A stretch of 64,000 bases of DNA, from assembly GCA_021824575.1 (NCBI GenBank), contig JAKAKJ010000084.1, positions 56,964 through 120,963 of the forward strand, given 5' to 3'. Position 1 is the first letter of the stretch, and each line of letters begins with the position of its first letter. The stretch is from Chloroflexota bacterium. GTDB taxonomy: Bacteria; Chloroflexota; Anaerolineae; Anaerolineales; Villigracilaceae. The notes below the pieces were generated by a model. It was given only the letters and a program-made list of their open reading frames with translations. It was not told where the DNA came from and searched no databases. The position numbers and the translations under genes are program-made. This document shows positions 51,427 to 59,198 of the stretch, piece by piece.

Positions 51427-52050
51427 ATGGCGGACATTTCGTCGGGCAAGCTGGATGTATCCATAAAACCGCAGGACGAGCCTCTCCCATATCGTCTGCG
51501 CGAACATTTTCTTTCCACACCTGAAATCGCTTTATACCAGACGCTTCTGGAAATGTCGGAAGGGCGTTATATTATTTGCCCGAAAGTCGCACTCAACGAT
51601 ATTTTTTTGATCGTCCGCCCAAACGAAAACGTCCACTACTTCAATAAAATTTTTCGCAAGCACGTTGACTTTTTGTTGTGCCAGCCGCGCACATTCAAAC
51701 CGGAGATTGGCGTTGAATTGGTCAAGCCCATTGCCAAGAACGAGACGCGCAGCAGCGATCAATTCATGGAGGATTTATTTCTGACGGCTGGCTTACCATT
51801 GGTACACATTCCATCCGGCGAACATTATGAGATCGCAGACGTTGTTACGCTGTTTCAGTTGGCTGTGACCAAGGCGAAACAAGGTGCGCATACGGCGCAG
51901 CTTTCACAGGACTCAGTGCCGGCCTGCCCGATCTGCGGCAAAATGATGGTTCTCAGAACATACCGTTCCGGACCTCAAAACGGCCAGCTTTACTATGGGT
52001 GCATTGACAACCCGAAGTGCCCCGGCATGGTTGCAATAAAAAATGGATGA
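51427..52050 (+). CDS. DUF2726 protein with C-terminal zinc ribbon
   Basis: This is a 207-residue protein. A DUF2726 domain of the restriction-endonuclease-like superfamily covers about residues 20-145, with 'EIALYQTLLEM' (Glu), 'KHVDFLLCQPRTFKPEIGVEL' (the Asp and Glu of a likely PD-(D/E)xK core). A C-terminal four-cysteine zinc ribbon, 'CPICGKMMVLRTY' with 'YYGCIDNPKCPG', resembles topoisomerase C-terminal ribbons. Such proteins are of unknown function; nucleic-acid binding or cleavage is plausible. It ends at a perfect terminator. Confidence 0.85.
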   Translation: MADISSGKLDVSIKPQDEPLPYRLREHFLSTPEIALYQTLLEMSEGRYIICPKVALNDIFLIVRPNENVHYFNKIFRKHVDFLLCQPRTFKPEIGVELVKPIAKNETRSSDQFMEDLFLTAGLPLVHIPSGEHYEIADVVTLFQLAVTKAKQGAHTAQLSQDSVPACPICGKMMVLRTYRSGPQNGQLYYGCIDNPKCPGMVAIKNG

Positions 52051-52075
52051 CCTGGTTTTGCCAGGTCATCTTTTT
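52046..52075 (+). terminator. Rho-independent terminator after the DUF2726 gene
   Basis: GATGACCTGG, a TTTTG loop and its exact complement, followed by TTTTT, overlap the stop codon. The convergent SDR gene ends immediately beyond. Confidence 0.9.
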
Positions 52076-52979
52076 ATGCGTAATGTCTTTTTGTTTCCGA
52101 CGCGTATTTTATTCCAACGTGATCCTTGTTGGCTTCCAACCAATCCGCCAAATGCGTTTTGCCGCGCGGCGGCTCCTTGGACACAAGCAGGTTTGCCATC
52201 AACCCGTCCACTTCTTCAGGTGTGAGCAAAACATCGCCGAGGAACAGACTCATAAATTGCGCCGTTAATAACGCCAGGCGCGGATGAATTGAAACCAACG
52301 CGCGCTTTGCCCCGATTTTCCCGCCGATCAAATTTACCATTTCCTTGAAAGTGAAAATATCTGGCCCGACTGCATCGCAGATATAACTTTCTTTTTTATA
52401 AATTCCTTCGACCGCGAGATCAGCCAAATCTTCCACGTAAACGGGTTGCAACCGATAACTCCCGTCGCCGGGCAGTGCAAAGAATGGAAAACGTCGCAGC
52501 AGGAACGCAATGTTGTTGATCAAAATATCTTCATTGCCGACCAGAACAGTTGGCCGCAGAATCGCATATGTCATTCCCGATTCGATCACGGCCTTTTCGT
52601 TCGCAGCTTTTCCCCAGAAATAAGGCAGCGGAGAATCCGCAGATGGATTGGTGATGCTGATGTGAACCATCCGCTTTATGCCCGCGGCTTTGGCGGCATT
52701 GACCAGTTTGCGCGTATTCTCAACAGCGCGCGGCTGGGTATTTGAACCTTTATCAAAGCGCACCCAATACGTGTTGACAAAAACATCCGCGCCTTTCAAT
52801 GCTTCTTTCAAACCACATTCATCATCGAAGTTCAACGGAAACGCCCTGACTTTGCCGTTGAATGGATCAGGCCGATTCGGATGATTAGTCAGCGTGATGA
52901 CTTCTTCGCCGCGTTCCAGCAGACGTTTCGCGACGTATTTTCCAGAATACGAGAATGCGCCGGTAATTGCGATCTTCAT
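52074..52979 (-). CDS. NAD(P)-binding SDR/NmrA-like protein (atypical SDR)
   Basis: This 301-residue Rossmann-fold protein has the N-terminal nucleotide motif 'ITGAFSYSGKYVAKRLLERG', then 'VNTYWVRFDKGSNTQPRAVENTR' and 'RMVHISITNPSADSPLPYFWGKAANEK' (YxxxK replaced by YFWGK), similar to complex-I 39-kDa-like or NmrA-type atypical SDRs. These often bind NADPH without oxidoreductase activity. It overlaps the small membrane gene by four bases and is the last gene of the GbsR operon. Confidence 0.87.
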   Translation of the reverse strand: MKIAITGAFSYSGKYVAKRLLERGEEVITLTNHPNRPDPFNGKVRAFPLNFDDECGLKEALKGADVFVNTYWVRFDKGSNTQPRAVENTRKLVNAAKAAGIKRMVHISITNPSADSPLPYFWGKAANEKAVIESGMTYAILRPTVLVGNEDILINNIAFLLRRFPFFALPGDGSYRLQPVYVEDLADLAVEGIYKKESYICDAVGPDIFTFKEMVNLIGGKIGAKRALVSIHPRLALLTAQFMSLFLGDVLLTPEEVDGLMANLLVSKEPPRGKTHLADWLEANKDHVGIKYASETKRHYA

Positions 52980-53329
52980 TTTGCCTCCGCTTTGTTTGGC
53001 TTTGGTGCGACCAGAGCAAAGAACGAGACGAAGACGCCGATTCCAATGAGCGCGGCCAGAAAGCCTCCGAGGTTGCCCGCGAGATGACCGATGATCTCAA
53101 AGAACAAATCTTGTGACGTGGTTGCTTCTGGACGATAACTCAACGCGATGATGAATGGCAGACCAATTAACAAGATGGTCGAGAATACTGTCCAGAATTG
53201 TGCGCGGTCCTCTGTGCCGCACAGATCAACCAAAATCCGTCGCAGATACGGACGCAGGTACGTAATGATGAGCGCGCAAACCAGGAGCGTAATGGCAACT
53301 TCAATTAGAAAATATGTGATGGTATTCAT
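52976..53329 (-). CDS. Small three-helix membrane protein
   Basis: This 117-residue protein has three predicted membrane helices ('YFLIEVAITLLVCALIITYL', 'FWTVFSTILLIGLPFIIAL', 'LGGFLAALIGIGVFVSFFALV') and a basic first loop ('RPYLRRILVDLCG'). No family is recognised. It lies between the GbsR-type regulator and the SDR gene, overlapping the latter, with AGGAGAAGCTT before its ATG. Its function is likely linked to the membrane signal or stress that the operon answers. Confidence 0.85.
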   Translation of the reverse strand: MNTITYFLIEVAITLLVCALIITYLRPYLRRILVDLCGTEDRAQFWTVFSTILLIGLPFIIALSYRPEATTSQDLFFEIIGHLAGNLGGFLAALIGIGVFVSFFALVAPKPNKAEAK

Positions 53330-53342
53330 AAGCTTCTCCTGT

Positions 53343-53873
53343 CTATTTCAAAATGGATAAGATTTTTTGAACGGTTGTTAATCCGAGACTGTCCAATTTG
53401 GTGACTGCGCGTGACAAGTTATCAATCGCGTCGAAGAAATCCTGCAAAGCCTGGATGCGCTGGATGAGGAATTTTCGCTCCGCTTCATCCATGGACCCTT
53501 TGGCGGCTTCCAGTTTATCGAGCGTTTCCTTCACTGACTGAATGGCGCGGTCGAACTCGCGGTTCTGCCGTTCGCCAAGGATCGAGCGGATGGCTTTATA
53601 GAAATCCGTCTCGGCTTCGTAGTAATCCTTGCGGTCGCCGAGCTTCGTCGAGCGGCGGACGAGTCCCATGCGCGCCAGCGCGCGCACATTTGTGCTGACT
53701 GCGCCTTTGGTCAATCCGCTCTGGCTGACCAATTCGTCCAGCGAAAGCGGAGCGGGGGAAATGTACAGCACCGCAAACAGCGCGCCGACGCCCTTTGGCA
53801 GTCCCCAGAAACGGCTGATGTGGCTCAAGCCCTCGATGAAATTTTGTTTGATCCGGTTGGTTTCTTTTGTCAT
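53343..53873 (-). CDS. GbsR/MarR-like transcriptional regulator
   Basis: This is a 176-residue winged-helix protein. The HTH region 'LSLDELVSQSGLTKGAVSTNVRALARMGLVRRSTKLGDRKDYY' and the N-terminal 'FWGLPKGVGALFAVLYIS' match the GbsR family (choline/glycine-betaine sensing in Bacillus), followed by a long helical C-terminus (dimerisation). It probably represses its own operon through the palindrome at 53891-53908. The start at 53873 replaces the ORF-track start, which runs through the promoter. Its effector is unknown. Confidence 0.9.
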   Translation of the reverse strand: MTKETNRIKQNFIEGLSHISRFWGLPKGVGALFAVLYISPAPLSLDELVSQSGLTKGAVSTNVRALARMGLVRRSTKLGDRKDYYEAETDFYKAIRSILGERQNREFDRAIQSVKETLDKLEAAKGSMDEAERKFLIQRIQALQDFFDAIDNLSRAVTKLDSLGLTTVQKILSILK

Positions 53874-53890
53874 GGCTGTGCCTTTAGAAT

Positions 53891-53908
53891 GTTTAGTATT
53901 TACTAAAC
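53891..53908. promoter_or_regulatory. Operator palindrome of the GbsR-type operon
   Basis: GTTTAGT, four bases and ACTAAAC form a perfect 7-bp palindrome just downstream of the -10 box, covering the transcription start. This is the expected position for auto-repression by the MarR/GbsR-type protein encoded next to it. Confidence 0.75.
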
Positions 53909-53910
53909 GA

Positions 53911-53939
53911 AATATATTCCAGGCAGGCGAATCTGTCAA
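53911..53939 (-). promoter_or_regulatory. Consensus promoter of the GbsR-type operon
   Basis: Minus-strand TTGACA, 17 bases and TATATT precede the operator palindrome. The -35 matches consensus and the -10 differs at one base. The predicted leader is about 30 bases. Confidence 0.8.
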
Positions 53940-53987
53940 GGCCAAAATAACCGCCTGTTCGGCGGCTTTCAAAATATGGATTTTTGT

Positions 53988-54548
53988 TTATGGGTTTGGA
54001 AATAAAGCTTTGATGACGTCTGCTCCGCTGAGATTGGAGGGGAGCTGTTCATATTTGCTGATGGAGACGCGCAGGCTTTTTCGATCGTCTTTGGATTTGA
54101 ATGTGAATTCGACAAAGCCGGGCTGCGGACCGGGAACGGTTCCGGGCGAAAACGAAGCTAATGCTTTCATCGCGTTGATGATCCATGTCCCCAGTTCATT
54201 ATTGTCTTTTAGGTTTGTAACGTTGGCCGTCACGTAAAAATCTGTCTCCATTGCGTGAAAGTCGGCGTGACCATCGGCGTAGACACAATTTTCACCGTAG
54301 GCTTGTGCGCGCCCGCTGGCTTCGGGTTGAAGTGATTTTATAGCCCGGTCAACTTTTGCGGAGATGTCTGCCAGACTTTGATATGCTGGGACAAAAGCGC
54401 ACGGCTCATTTGTCACCGTGGTTGCGGGGCTGGTAACCAGCGATGAAGGGGATGCCATTGTTATTTCTTCAGTTATGGCCGGCGCGGTTGCTGACGGAGA
54501 ATCGCACGCTGCTAGAAGGAGAAAGATGACAAGAATTAATTTCTTCAT
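53988..54548 (-). CDS. Lipoprotein of unknown function
   Basis: This is a 186-residue lipoprotein: signal peptide with lipobox 'LLLAACDS' at about residue 15, Thr/Ser-rich linker, then a domain with 'CAFVPAYQSLADISAKVDRAI', 'AQAYGENCVYADGHADFHAMETDFYV' and 'FVEFTFKSKDDRKSLRVSIS'. Two cysteines may form a disulfide. I recognise no family. It begins one base after the FecR-like gene and ends that operon. Confidence 0.82.
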   Translation of the reverse strand: MKKLILVIFLLLAACDSPSATAPAITEEITMASPSSLVTSPATTVTNEPCAFVPAYQSLADISAKVDRAIKSLQPEASGRAQAYGENCVYADGHADFHAMETDFYVTANVTNLKDNNELGTWIINAMKALASFSPGTVPGPQPGFVEFTFKSKDDRKSLRVSISKYEQLPSNLSGADVIKALFPNP

Positions 54549-54549
54549 T

Positions 54550-55371
54550 TTAGCCGCCCGGAGAATTTGGATCTGGAATCCAGCCCGGAAAGTTACTGCC
54601 AAAATAATCCTTCAAATCCGGATTCTCATTAGCCCATTCCTGAAGGATGTCGCCGCTCATCTGCTCGGCTGAATAGGGCAGGTGTCCATTGCTGATCGTC
54701 GCCATCATGCCGGATGTCAGGATCACTTCGCCCTCGTCATTTTTCAATGAGCAGATTCCTTCAAGGCACGATGCTGCCAGATTTTTGGCATTCGGATCAT
54801 AGTCTGCGCCAAGCGGATTGCCATCGGCTGATGCGGTGCCAATTTCGGTCTTGACTGCAACCTGGTCACCGCGCGGCAAAATCCAGATCTTGCCTGCATC
54901 GAGTGTAACATGGATCTCCAATTTGCTACTGCCGTTTGATGAGAGACTCTTGACCGCAAGAGATGAATTCCGTCCGATGTTGATCGCGGTGCCTCCGGGT
55001 TGGATTGTCAACCGCGCGCGGCCCGAACCGTCGGTTTGAATGGATGCGCCAACCGGGATGATCACGCCTGTTTGCGCCGGAACATAATTCCCGCCCGGCG
55101 TTTCCTGAACAGCAACTTTTCCCTGGATAGCATGAACCAAAACTTGTCCTGCCGCGGGGGCGGGCGAAGCTCCGGGTTGTGATGACGAGCCGGTTTGGGC
55201 GCGCCCGCCATCGGTCGAGGAAGGAAGCGGCGTATCTTCGGGTCCGCTTACACAGCTCCATCCTTCCGTGCACTGCAAGACGCGCAGTGATTCGGGAGAT
55301 TGAGTTGCCGGCGCGCTGGCGCAGCCTCCGATCAAAAGGGCGATGATGATGAACCAACCAAACTTTGCCAT
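54550..55371 (-). CDS. FecR-domain lipoprotein
   Basis: This is a 273-residue lipoprotein with lipobox 'LIGGCAS' near residue 17, a Ser/Gly/Ala-rich linker and a FecR-like beta domain (about residues 75-190): 'GQVLVHAIQGKVAVQETPGG', 'PVGASIQTDGSGRARLTIQPGG' and 'VTLDAGKIWIL'. The C-terminus is polar. FecR domains often sense the cell-surface state or bind partner proteins; no sigma or anti-sigma gene lies nearby. It starts one base after the M20D peptidase stop. Confidence 0.85.
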   Translation of the reverse strand: MAKFGWFIIIALLIGGCASAPATQSPESLRVLQCTEGWSCVSGPEDTPLPSSTDGGRAQTGSSSQPGASPAPAAGQVLVHAIQGKVAVQETPGGNYVPAQTGVIIPVGASIQTDGSGRARLTIQPGGTAINIGRNSSLAVKSLSSNGSSKLEIHVTLDAGKIWILPRGDQVAVKTEIGTASADGNPLGADYDPNAKNLAASCLEGICSLKNDEGEVILTSGMMATISNGHLPYSAEQMSGDILQEWANENPDLKDYFGSNFPGWIPDPNSPGG

Positions 55372-55372
55372 A

Positions 55373-56563
55373 CTATTTCAACAGGTCTGCCGCGGCGGCT
55401 GCCATGAGCGCCGTGCCGCGCACCAGCGCTTCCTCATCGAAGTCGAATTTCGGGTGGTGATGCCCGTAATCGAGATGACGCTCATGATTGTTCGAGCCGA
55501 CAAAGAAGAAACAGCCCGGAACTTTTTCGAGCATGAAGGCCATATCTTCGGCGCCCATCGTCACATAAGAAGAAGTGTCGAGTTCCGAATCGGACAGGAT
55601 GCGCTGTGCCGTGTTTTGGACTTTGCCGGCGATATCGTCGTTGTTGATGACCGCCGGTGTGATGCGTTTTACTTTCGACTCGATTTTGCATCCCATGGAT
55701 TCGCCAACGCCGCGCGTGATCTGTTCGAATCGTTCCAGGACGATTTGGCGGACTGCCGGATCGAATGTGCGGATCGTACCCGTCAGCTCCGCTTCCTGCG
55801 GGATGATGTTGAACGCTGTGCCCGAATGAATTGTTGTCACGCTGACCACTGCGGATTGCAGCGGTGCGACATTCCTCGACGCGATGCTTTGCAGCGCGCT
55901 GACAACTTGCGCGGCGGCGATGATTGGATCAATTGTCAAGTGGGGCGTTGCGGCATGCCCGCCCTTGCCAATAATTTTGATTTCGAATTGTTCTGCACCT
56001 GCCATCACCGGTCCTTTGCCAATGCCCATCCATCCAACCGGCTTTTCATTCCACACGTGCATGGCGAGTGCGTAATCCACTTTTGGCCCGTCCAGCACAC
56101 CGTCGCGGATCATCATTTCATTGCCGCCCATTTCCTCGCCATTGAGTCCTTCCTCCGATGGCTGAAAACAAAACTTGAGGGTGCCAGCCAGTTCGCTGCG
56201 ATGGTTCTGCAAAATTTTGGCAACCGTCAACCCAATCGCTGTGTGCCCATCGTGGCCACATGCGTGCATGATTGATGGATTCTGTGAAGCATATTCTGCG
56301 CCTGTTTCTTCATTAATGGGTAATGCGTCCATATCGAAGCGGAGCAAAATGACCGGTCCCGGTTTCCCGCCTTCGAGCAGACCAACTACGCCGGTTTTGC
56401 CGACGCCTTTCGTAACTTCGAGCCCGAGCGCCTCGAGTTCTTTCGCGACAATGCCTCCCGTACGGACTTCGTGGAATCCGAGTTCAGGGTGGACGTGAAA
56501 ATCGCGGCGCATGGATTGGGCGTAAGGAAATAAGGTCCGCGCTTCTTTCATGAAGTCAATCAT
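55373..56563 (-). CDS. M20D amidohydrolase (N-acyl amino acid/hippurate hydrolase type)
   Basis: This is a 396-residue M20D-family zinc hydrolase. Motifs: 'HVHPELGFHEVRTGG', 'LLRFDMDALPINEETG', 'SIMHACGHDGHTAIGLTV' (metal His and catalytic region), 'FCFQPSEEGLNG' (Glu), 'HVWNEKPVGWMGIGKGP', and 'HHPKFDFDEEALVRG'. It removes acyl groups from amino acids (aminoacylase, IAA-amino-acid or carboxypeptidase Ss1-like); the specific substrate is unknown. It leads a tight three-gene operon with two lipoproteins. Confidence 0.93.
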   Translation of the reverse strand: MIDFMKEARTLFPYAQSMRRDFHVHPELGFHEVRTGGIVAKELEALGLEVTKGVGKTGVVGLLEGGKPGPVILLRFDMDALPINEETGAEYASQNPSIMHACGHDGHTAIGLTVAKILQNHRSELAGTLKFCFQPSEEGLNGEEMGGNEMMIRDGVLDGPKVDYALAMHVWNEKPVGWMGIGKGPVMAGAEQFEIKIIGKGGHAATPHLTIDPIIAAAQVVSALQSIASRNVAPLQSAVVSVTTIHSGTAFNIIPQEAELTGTIRTFDPAVRQIVLERFEQITRGVGESMGCKIESKVKRITPAVINNDDIAGKVQNTAQRILSDSELDTSSYVTMGAEDMAFMLEKVPGCFFFVGSNNHERHLDYGHHHPKFDFDEEALVRGTALMAAAAADLLK

Positions 56564-56651
56564 GGCAATTCTCCTACTCCAATTCTAATGTATTTGGCGT
56601 ATTGCTGGCCGTCAGTCACGCTTTCCTTTTTGGGTATCTTGCAAACGTGAC

Positions 56652-57227
56652 CTACGAGCTTGAATTTCCGTGCGCGGGATAAATCCGCGTGATCTTGTGG
56701 CTGTAGATTTTATTCCAGCTTTCCTTCGTGATCCGGTCCTCATCGGGGACAAGAGAGCGCGGCGGCAAGTCTCCGGTGAAAGCAAAGCCTTCGTCGAGAA
56801 TCAATGTGATGCTGTCGTCGCTGTGGCCGGGCGTGGCGATGATCTCACCACTCAATCCAATTGACGCAAGAAACTTCCGGCTGTCTTCGAATTTCAGGAT
56901 GAGGTTGCCATCTTCAAAGATTTCAGCAAAGGGAGTTTTCTTTCGTTTGTGAAAATCGTTGAGCGGTTTGATGAAATGGACCTGGCTTTCGAGCAGAATA
57001 AATTTTGCCCCGAGATTCCTGAATTCCTGAACCAACCCGGCGTGATCGGTATGGAAATGTGACACAAGAACATATTTGATTTCGGTGGGCGTAATGCCTT
57101 TGCGTTTGAGTTCCGCTGTGAATTGCGGCATCGTGCCGGGCCAGCCGCAGTCGAATAACAGCTTGCCGTTTTTGATTTCCAGCGCGTAGTAATTGGTGGA
57201 GCGATATCCAACGTTGATGATGTTCAT
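56652..57227 (-). CDS. Metallo-beta-lactamase-fold hydrolase
   Basis: This 191-residue MBL-fold enzyme has the metal motif 'LVSHFHTDHAGLVQEF' (HxHxDH near residue 57), a later His in 'IATPGHSDDSI', the metal Asp in 'GFAFTGDLP' and a C-terminal His in 'RIYPAHGNSSS'. It may be a glyoxalase-II-like, lactonase or other hydrolase. A partial GTAGGTCACG motif overlaps the stop codon. The upstream region is a repeat tract with no clear promoter. Confidence 0.9.
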   Translation of the reverse strand: MNIINVGYRSTNYYALEIKNGKLLFDCGWPGTMPQFTAELKRKGITPTEIKYVLVSHFHTDHAGLVQEFRNLGAKFILLESQVHFIKPLNDFHKRKKTPFAEIFEDGNLILKFEDSRKFLASIGLSGEIIATPGHSDDSITLILDEGFAFTGDLPPRSLVPDEDRITKESWNKIYSHKITRIYPAHGNSSS

Positions 57228-57240
57228 GGTAAGTTATTAA

Positions 57241-57300
57241 GTTGGAACGTTTGAAAGTTTACAAGTTGGGGCTTATTCGTTTGAGGTTCAGCCTTCCAAC
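57241..57300. repeat. Imperfect repeat tract GTTGGAA...TTCCAAC
   Basis: A 7-bp perfect pair of ends (GTTGGAA, TTCCAAC) encloses TTGAAAGTTTACAAGTTGG-type words, and further TTTCCAACCTGCAACCTGC words follow. It is the third member of the family also found at 19328 and 45945, all in intergenic space. Confidence 0.55.
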
Positions 57301-57318
57301 TTTCCAACCTGCAACCTG

Positions 57319-58056
57319 CTAGCCATATTTGACTATGCGGAATTTTTCTTCGTAACGCGGATTCTCGTCCGTGCTGTCTTCGGTGTGACGCGACTTCATA
57401 CGTTCCTTGAATTTGTCCACATCGCCGATCTGGGTTTTATGGTGGAGCAGGGCTTCCACCTTGATCGGCCACGTGTCTGTCACATCCAATGTGACGGTCG
57501 GCTGCATGGTCAGCGAGCACCAGACTTCCTTTGGCATGTGGGGCGGATAACCTTCGGTGATCAATTCAGGGAAATATTCCTTATTTCCCGCTGCCGGAAA
57601 AACCGCATCGAGTACAACCTGTCCTGCGGCGCGGTGATCGGGATGATTGATACCATAGGTTGCAAATAAAGTCTGCGGATCGCAGGTGACGAGGATATCC
57701 GGCTTCATCTTGCGGATGATGCGGACGACTTCGCGGCGCAGTTCAAGGTCTGGGACAAGGTATCCGTCCGGACGGTCCAGCCAGTGAACCGCCTGTGCCC
57801 CGATGGCTTTTGCGGCATTGCCTTGTTCCTCATGCCGGATCGCGCACAACTTGTCGGGCGTCATGTCGGGCGAAGTCGAATCGTTGAAGCCTTTGTCGCC
57901 GCAGGTCAAAAGATAATATTCGATCTTATGTCCGGCGCGTGCCCAACGCGCAAGCGTGGCTCCGCAAAAAAATTCGGGATCATCGGGATGGGCAAGGACA
58001 ACGAGAATATTTTGGGATGTTTCCCATGTGCCGGGTATTGGAGTGTTAGGTGTCAT
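57319..58056 (-). CDS. PIG-L/LmbE family deacetylase
   Basis: This 245-residue zinc-dependent deacetylase of the PIG-L family has 'VLAHPDDPEFFCGATLARW' (zinc motif PDD near residue 24) and 'YGINHPDHRAAGQVVLDAVF' (third zinc His and neighbours). Family members deacetylate GlcNAc-type substrates, such as in mycothiol or bacillithiol synthesis, or lincomycin-like antibiotics; the target here is unknown. A TATAAT box lies about 27 bases before its ATG, so it has its own short-leader promoter. Confidence 0.92.
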   Translation of the reverse strand: MTPNTPIPGTWETSQNILVVLAHPDDPEFFCGATLARWARAGHKIEYYLLTCGDKGFNDSTSPDMTPDKLCAIRHEEQGNAAKAIGAQAVHWLDRPDGYLVPDLELRREVVRIIRKMKPDILVTCDPQTLFATYGINHPDHRAAGQVVLDAVFPAAGNKEYFPELITEGYPPHMPKEVWCSLTMQPTVTLDVTDTWPIKVEALLHHKTQIGDVDKFKERMKSRHTEDSTDENPRYEEKFRIVKYG

Positions 58057-58139
58057 GTCTAATTGTCAGTTGGGAATCACGCGATTATAGATGGATCCGT
58101 TCTTCGGGAGTCGTGAGTCGGAATTGTTCGCAGTCGGAA

Positions 58140-59060
58140 TTATTGTTTTCGGTTCGAAGCTTTTCCGCACGTGCATCCGCCGCCTTCGTGACGGTCGCAC
58201 GGCGCTTCGGATTTGCGGCGCAGGGCTTCGAGTTCATCCCACGGCTGGATCTCGTCCCGGTCAAAGGTGAACCATTGCGAACGCTCTTCAGTTTCGATGG
58301 CGACAACGACTTTATTTGTCATCGGCAGAACATCCACAACTTTGCCTTCGCCCTTTGGTGTGACAACGCGTTTATTGCGCTTGGGCAGTTGCTTGCGCGC
58401 TTCGACATATTGCTCGTATTCGTAAATCAGACAGCAGCGCAGACGTCCGCACATGCCGGTGATTTCTTCCGGTGTGAGCGAGATGCCTTGTTCTTTCGCC
58501 ATCTTGATCGAGATGGGACTGAAGTCGGTCAGGAATTTGGAGCAGCAGCGGGTTTCGAGTCCGCAGGCGCCCATGCCGCCGAGGAGTTTCGCCACATCGC
58601 GCGGACCGATCTGCCGCATCTCGATGTGCGTGTTCGGATACAAGTCCTGCATATCCTTTTTCAGCGATTTGAGATCCACTTTTTCTTCCGTCTCGGAGCT
58701 GAAGAGAAAGGCCAGCCGTGAGCCGTCGTAGTTGTATTCCGCGGCGATGACCTTGACGCCATCGAGATGAAGTTCCGCGGCGCGGGCGCGGCAGTTGATC
58801 ATAGCCTCGGTCTGCTTGGATTGCCAGGATTGCTGGAGCAGGAGATCGCGCGGCGTGGCGCGTCGTTCCACAGACTTCCATCCGCCCTCAGGCACTGGAG
58901 GTGTTTCCTGTAGAACTGTCACAACTTCGCCCAGATGTTTGCCGCGGGACGTATCCACAATGACGCGTTCGCCGACGTTCAAGTTCGGGAACGCGCTGGA
59001 GTCGAAATGGTAGATTTTACCGATCCGTGTAAATCGGACACCGATAATGGTTGGTTGCAT
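58140..59060 (-). CDS. ricT: RicT/PSP1-domain protein (RNase Y complex type)
   Basis: This is a 306-residue PSP1 C-terminal-domain protein: N-terminal 'VGVRFTRIGKIYHFDSS' and 'VIVDTSRGKHLGEVV', then the Cys-rich part 'GACGLETRCCSKFLTDF' and 'EEITGMCGRLRCCLIYEYEQY', typical of RicT/YaaT, which binds an iron-sulfur cluster and with RicA/RicF guides RNase Y in Bacillus. The C-terminal tail adds further Cys/His ('CDRHEGGGCTCG'). The ATG at 59060 is seven bases after a perfect TATAAT, supporting a leaderless mRNA; the ORF-track start would add 22 residues through the promoter. Confidence 0.92.
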   Translation of the reverse strand: MQPTIIGVRFTRIGKIYHFDSSAFPNLNVGERVIVDTSRGKHLGEVVTVLQETPPVPEGGWKSVERRATPRDLLLQQSWQSKQTEAMINCRARAAELHLDGVKVIAAEYNYDGSRLAFLFSSETEEKVDLKSLKKDMQDLYPNTHIEMRQIGPRDVAKLLGGMGACGLETRCCSKFLTDFSPISIKMAKEQGISLTPEEITGMCGRLRCCLIYEYEQYVEARKQLPKRNKRVVTPKGEGKVVDVLPMTNKVVVAIETEERSQWFTFDRDEIQPWDELEALRRKSEAPCDRHEGGGCTCGKASNRKQ

Positions 59061-59067
59061 GACTGTA

Positions 59068-59073
59068 ATTATA
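59068..59073 (-). promoter_or_regulatory. -10 box of ricT (leaderless geometry)
   Basis: Minus-strand TATAAT is followed by seven bases and the ATG at 59060, with no ribosome binding site. The -35 region is weak. Confidence 0.5.
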
Positions 59074-59152
59074 CCGTTAAGAGTTCTTCTGATCGGCCAG
59101 TAATCCACATGATACGGCGATGACACCCGCCCACAGCTAACTGCTGCAATAG

Positions 59153-59183
59153 AAAAAATGAACCCGATCGCGTCGGGTTCATT
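59153..59183 (-). terminator. Terminator of the HerA-like gene
   Basis: Minus-strand AATGAACCCGA, a five-base loop and TCGGGTTCATT run into TTTTTTC. It lies about 16 bases beyond the stop codon of the ATPase gene. Confidence 0.9.
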
Positions 59184-59198
59184 TCTAAATGGCTATTG

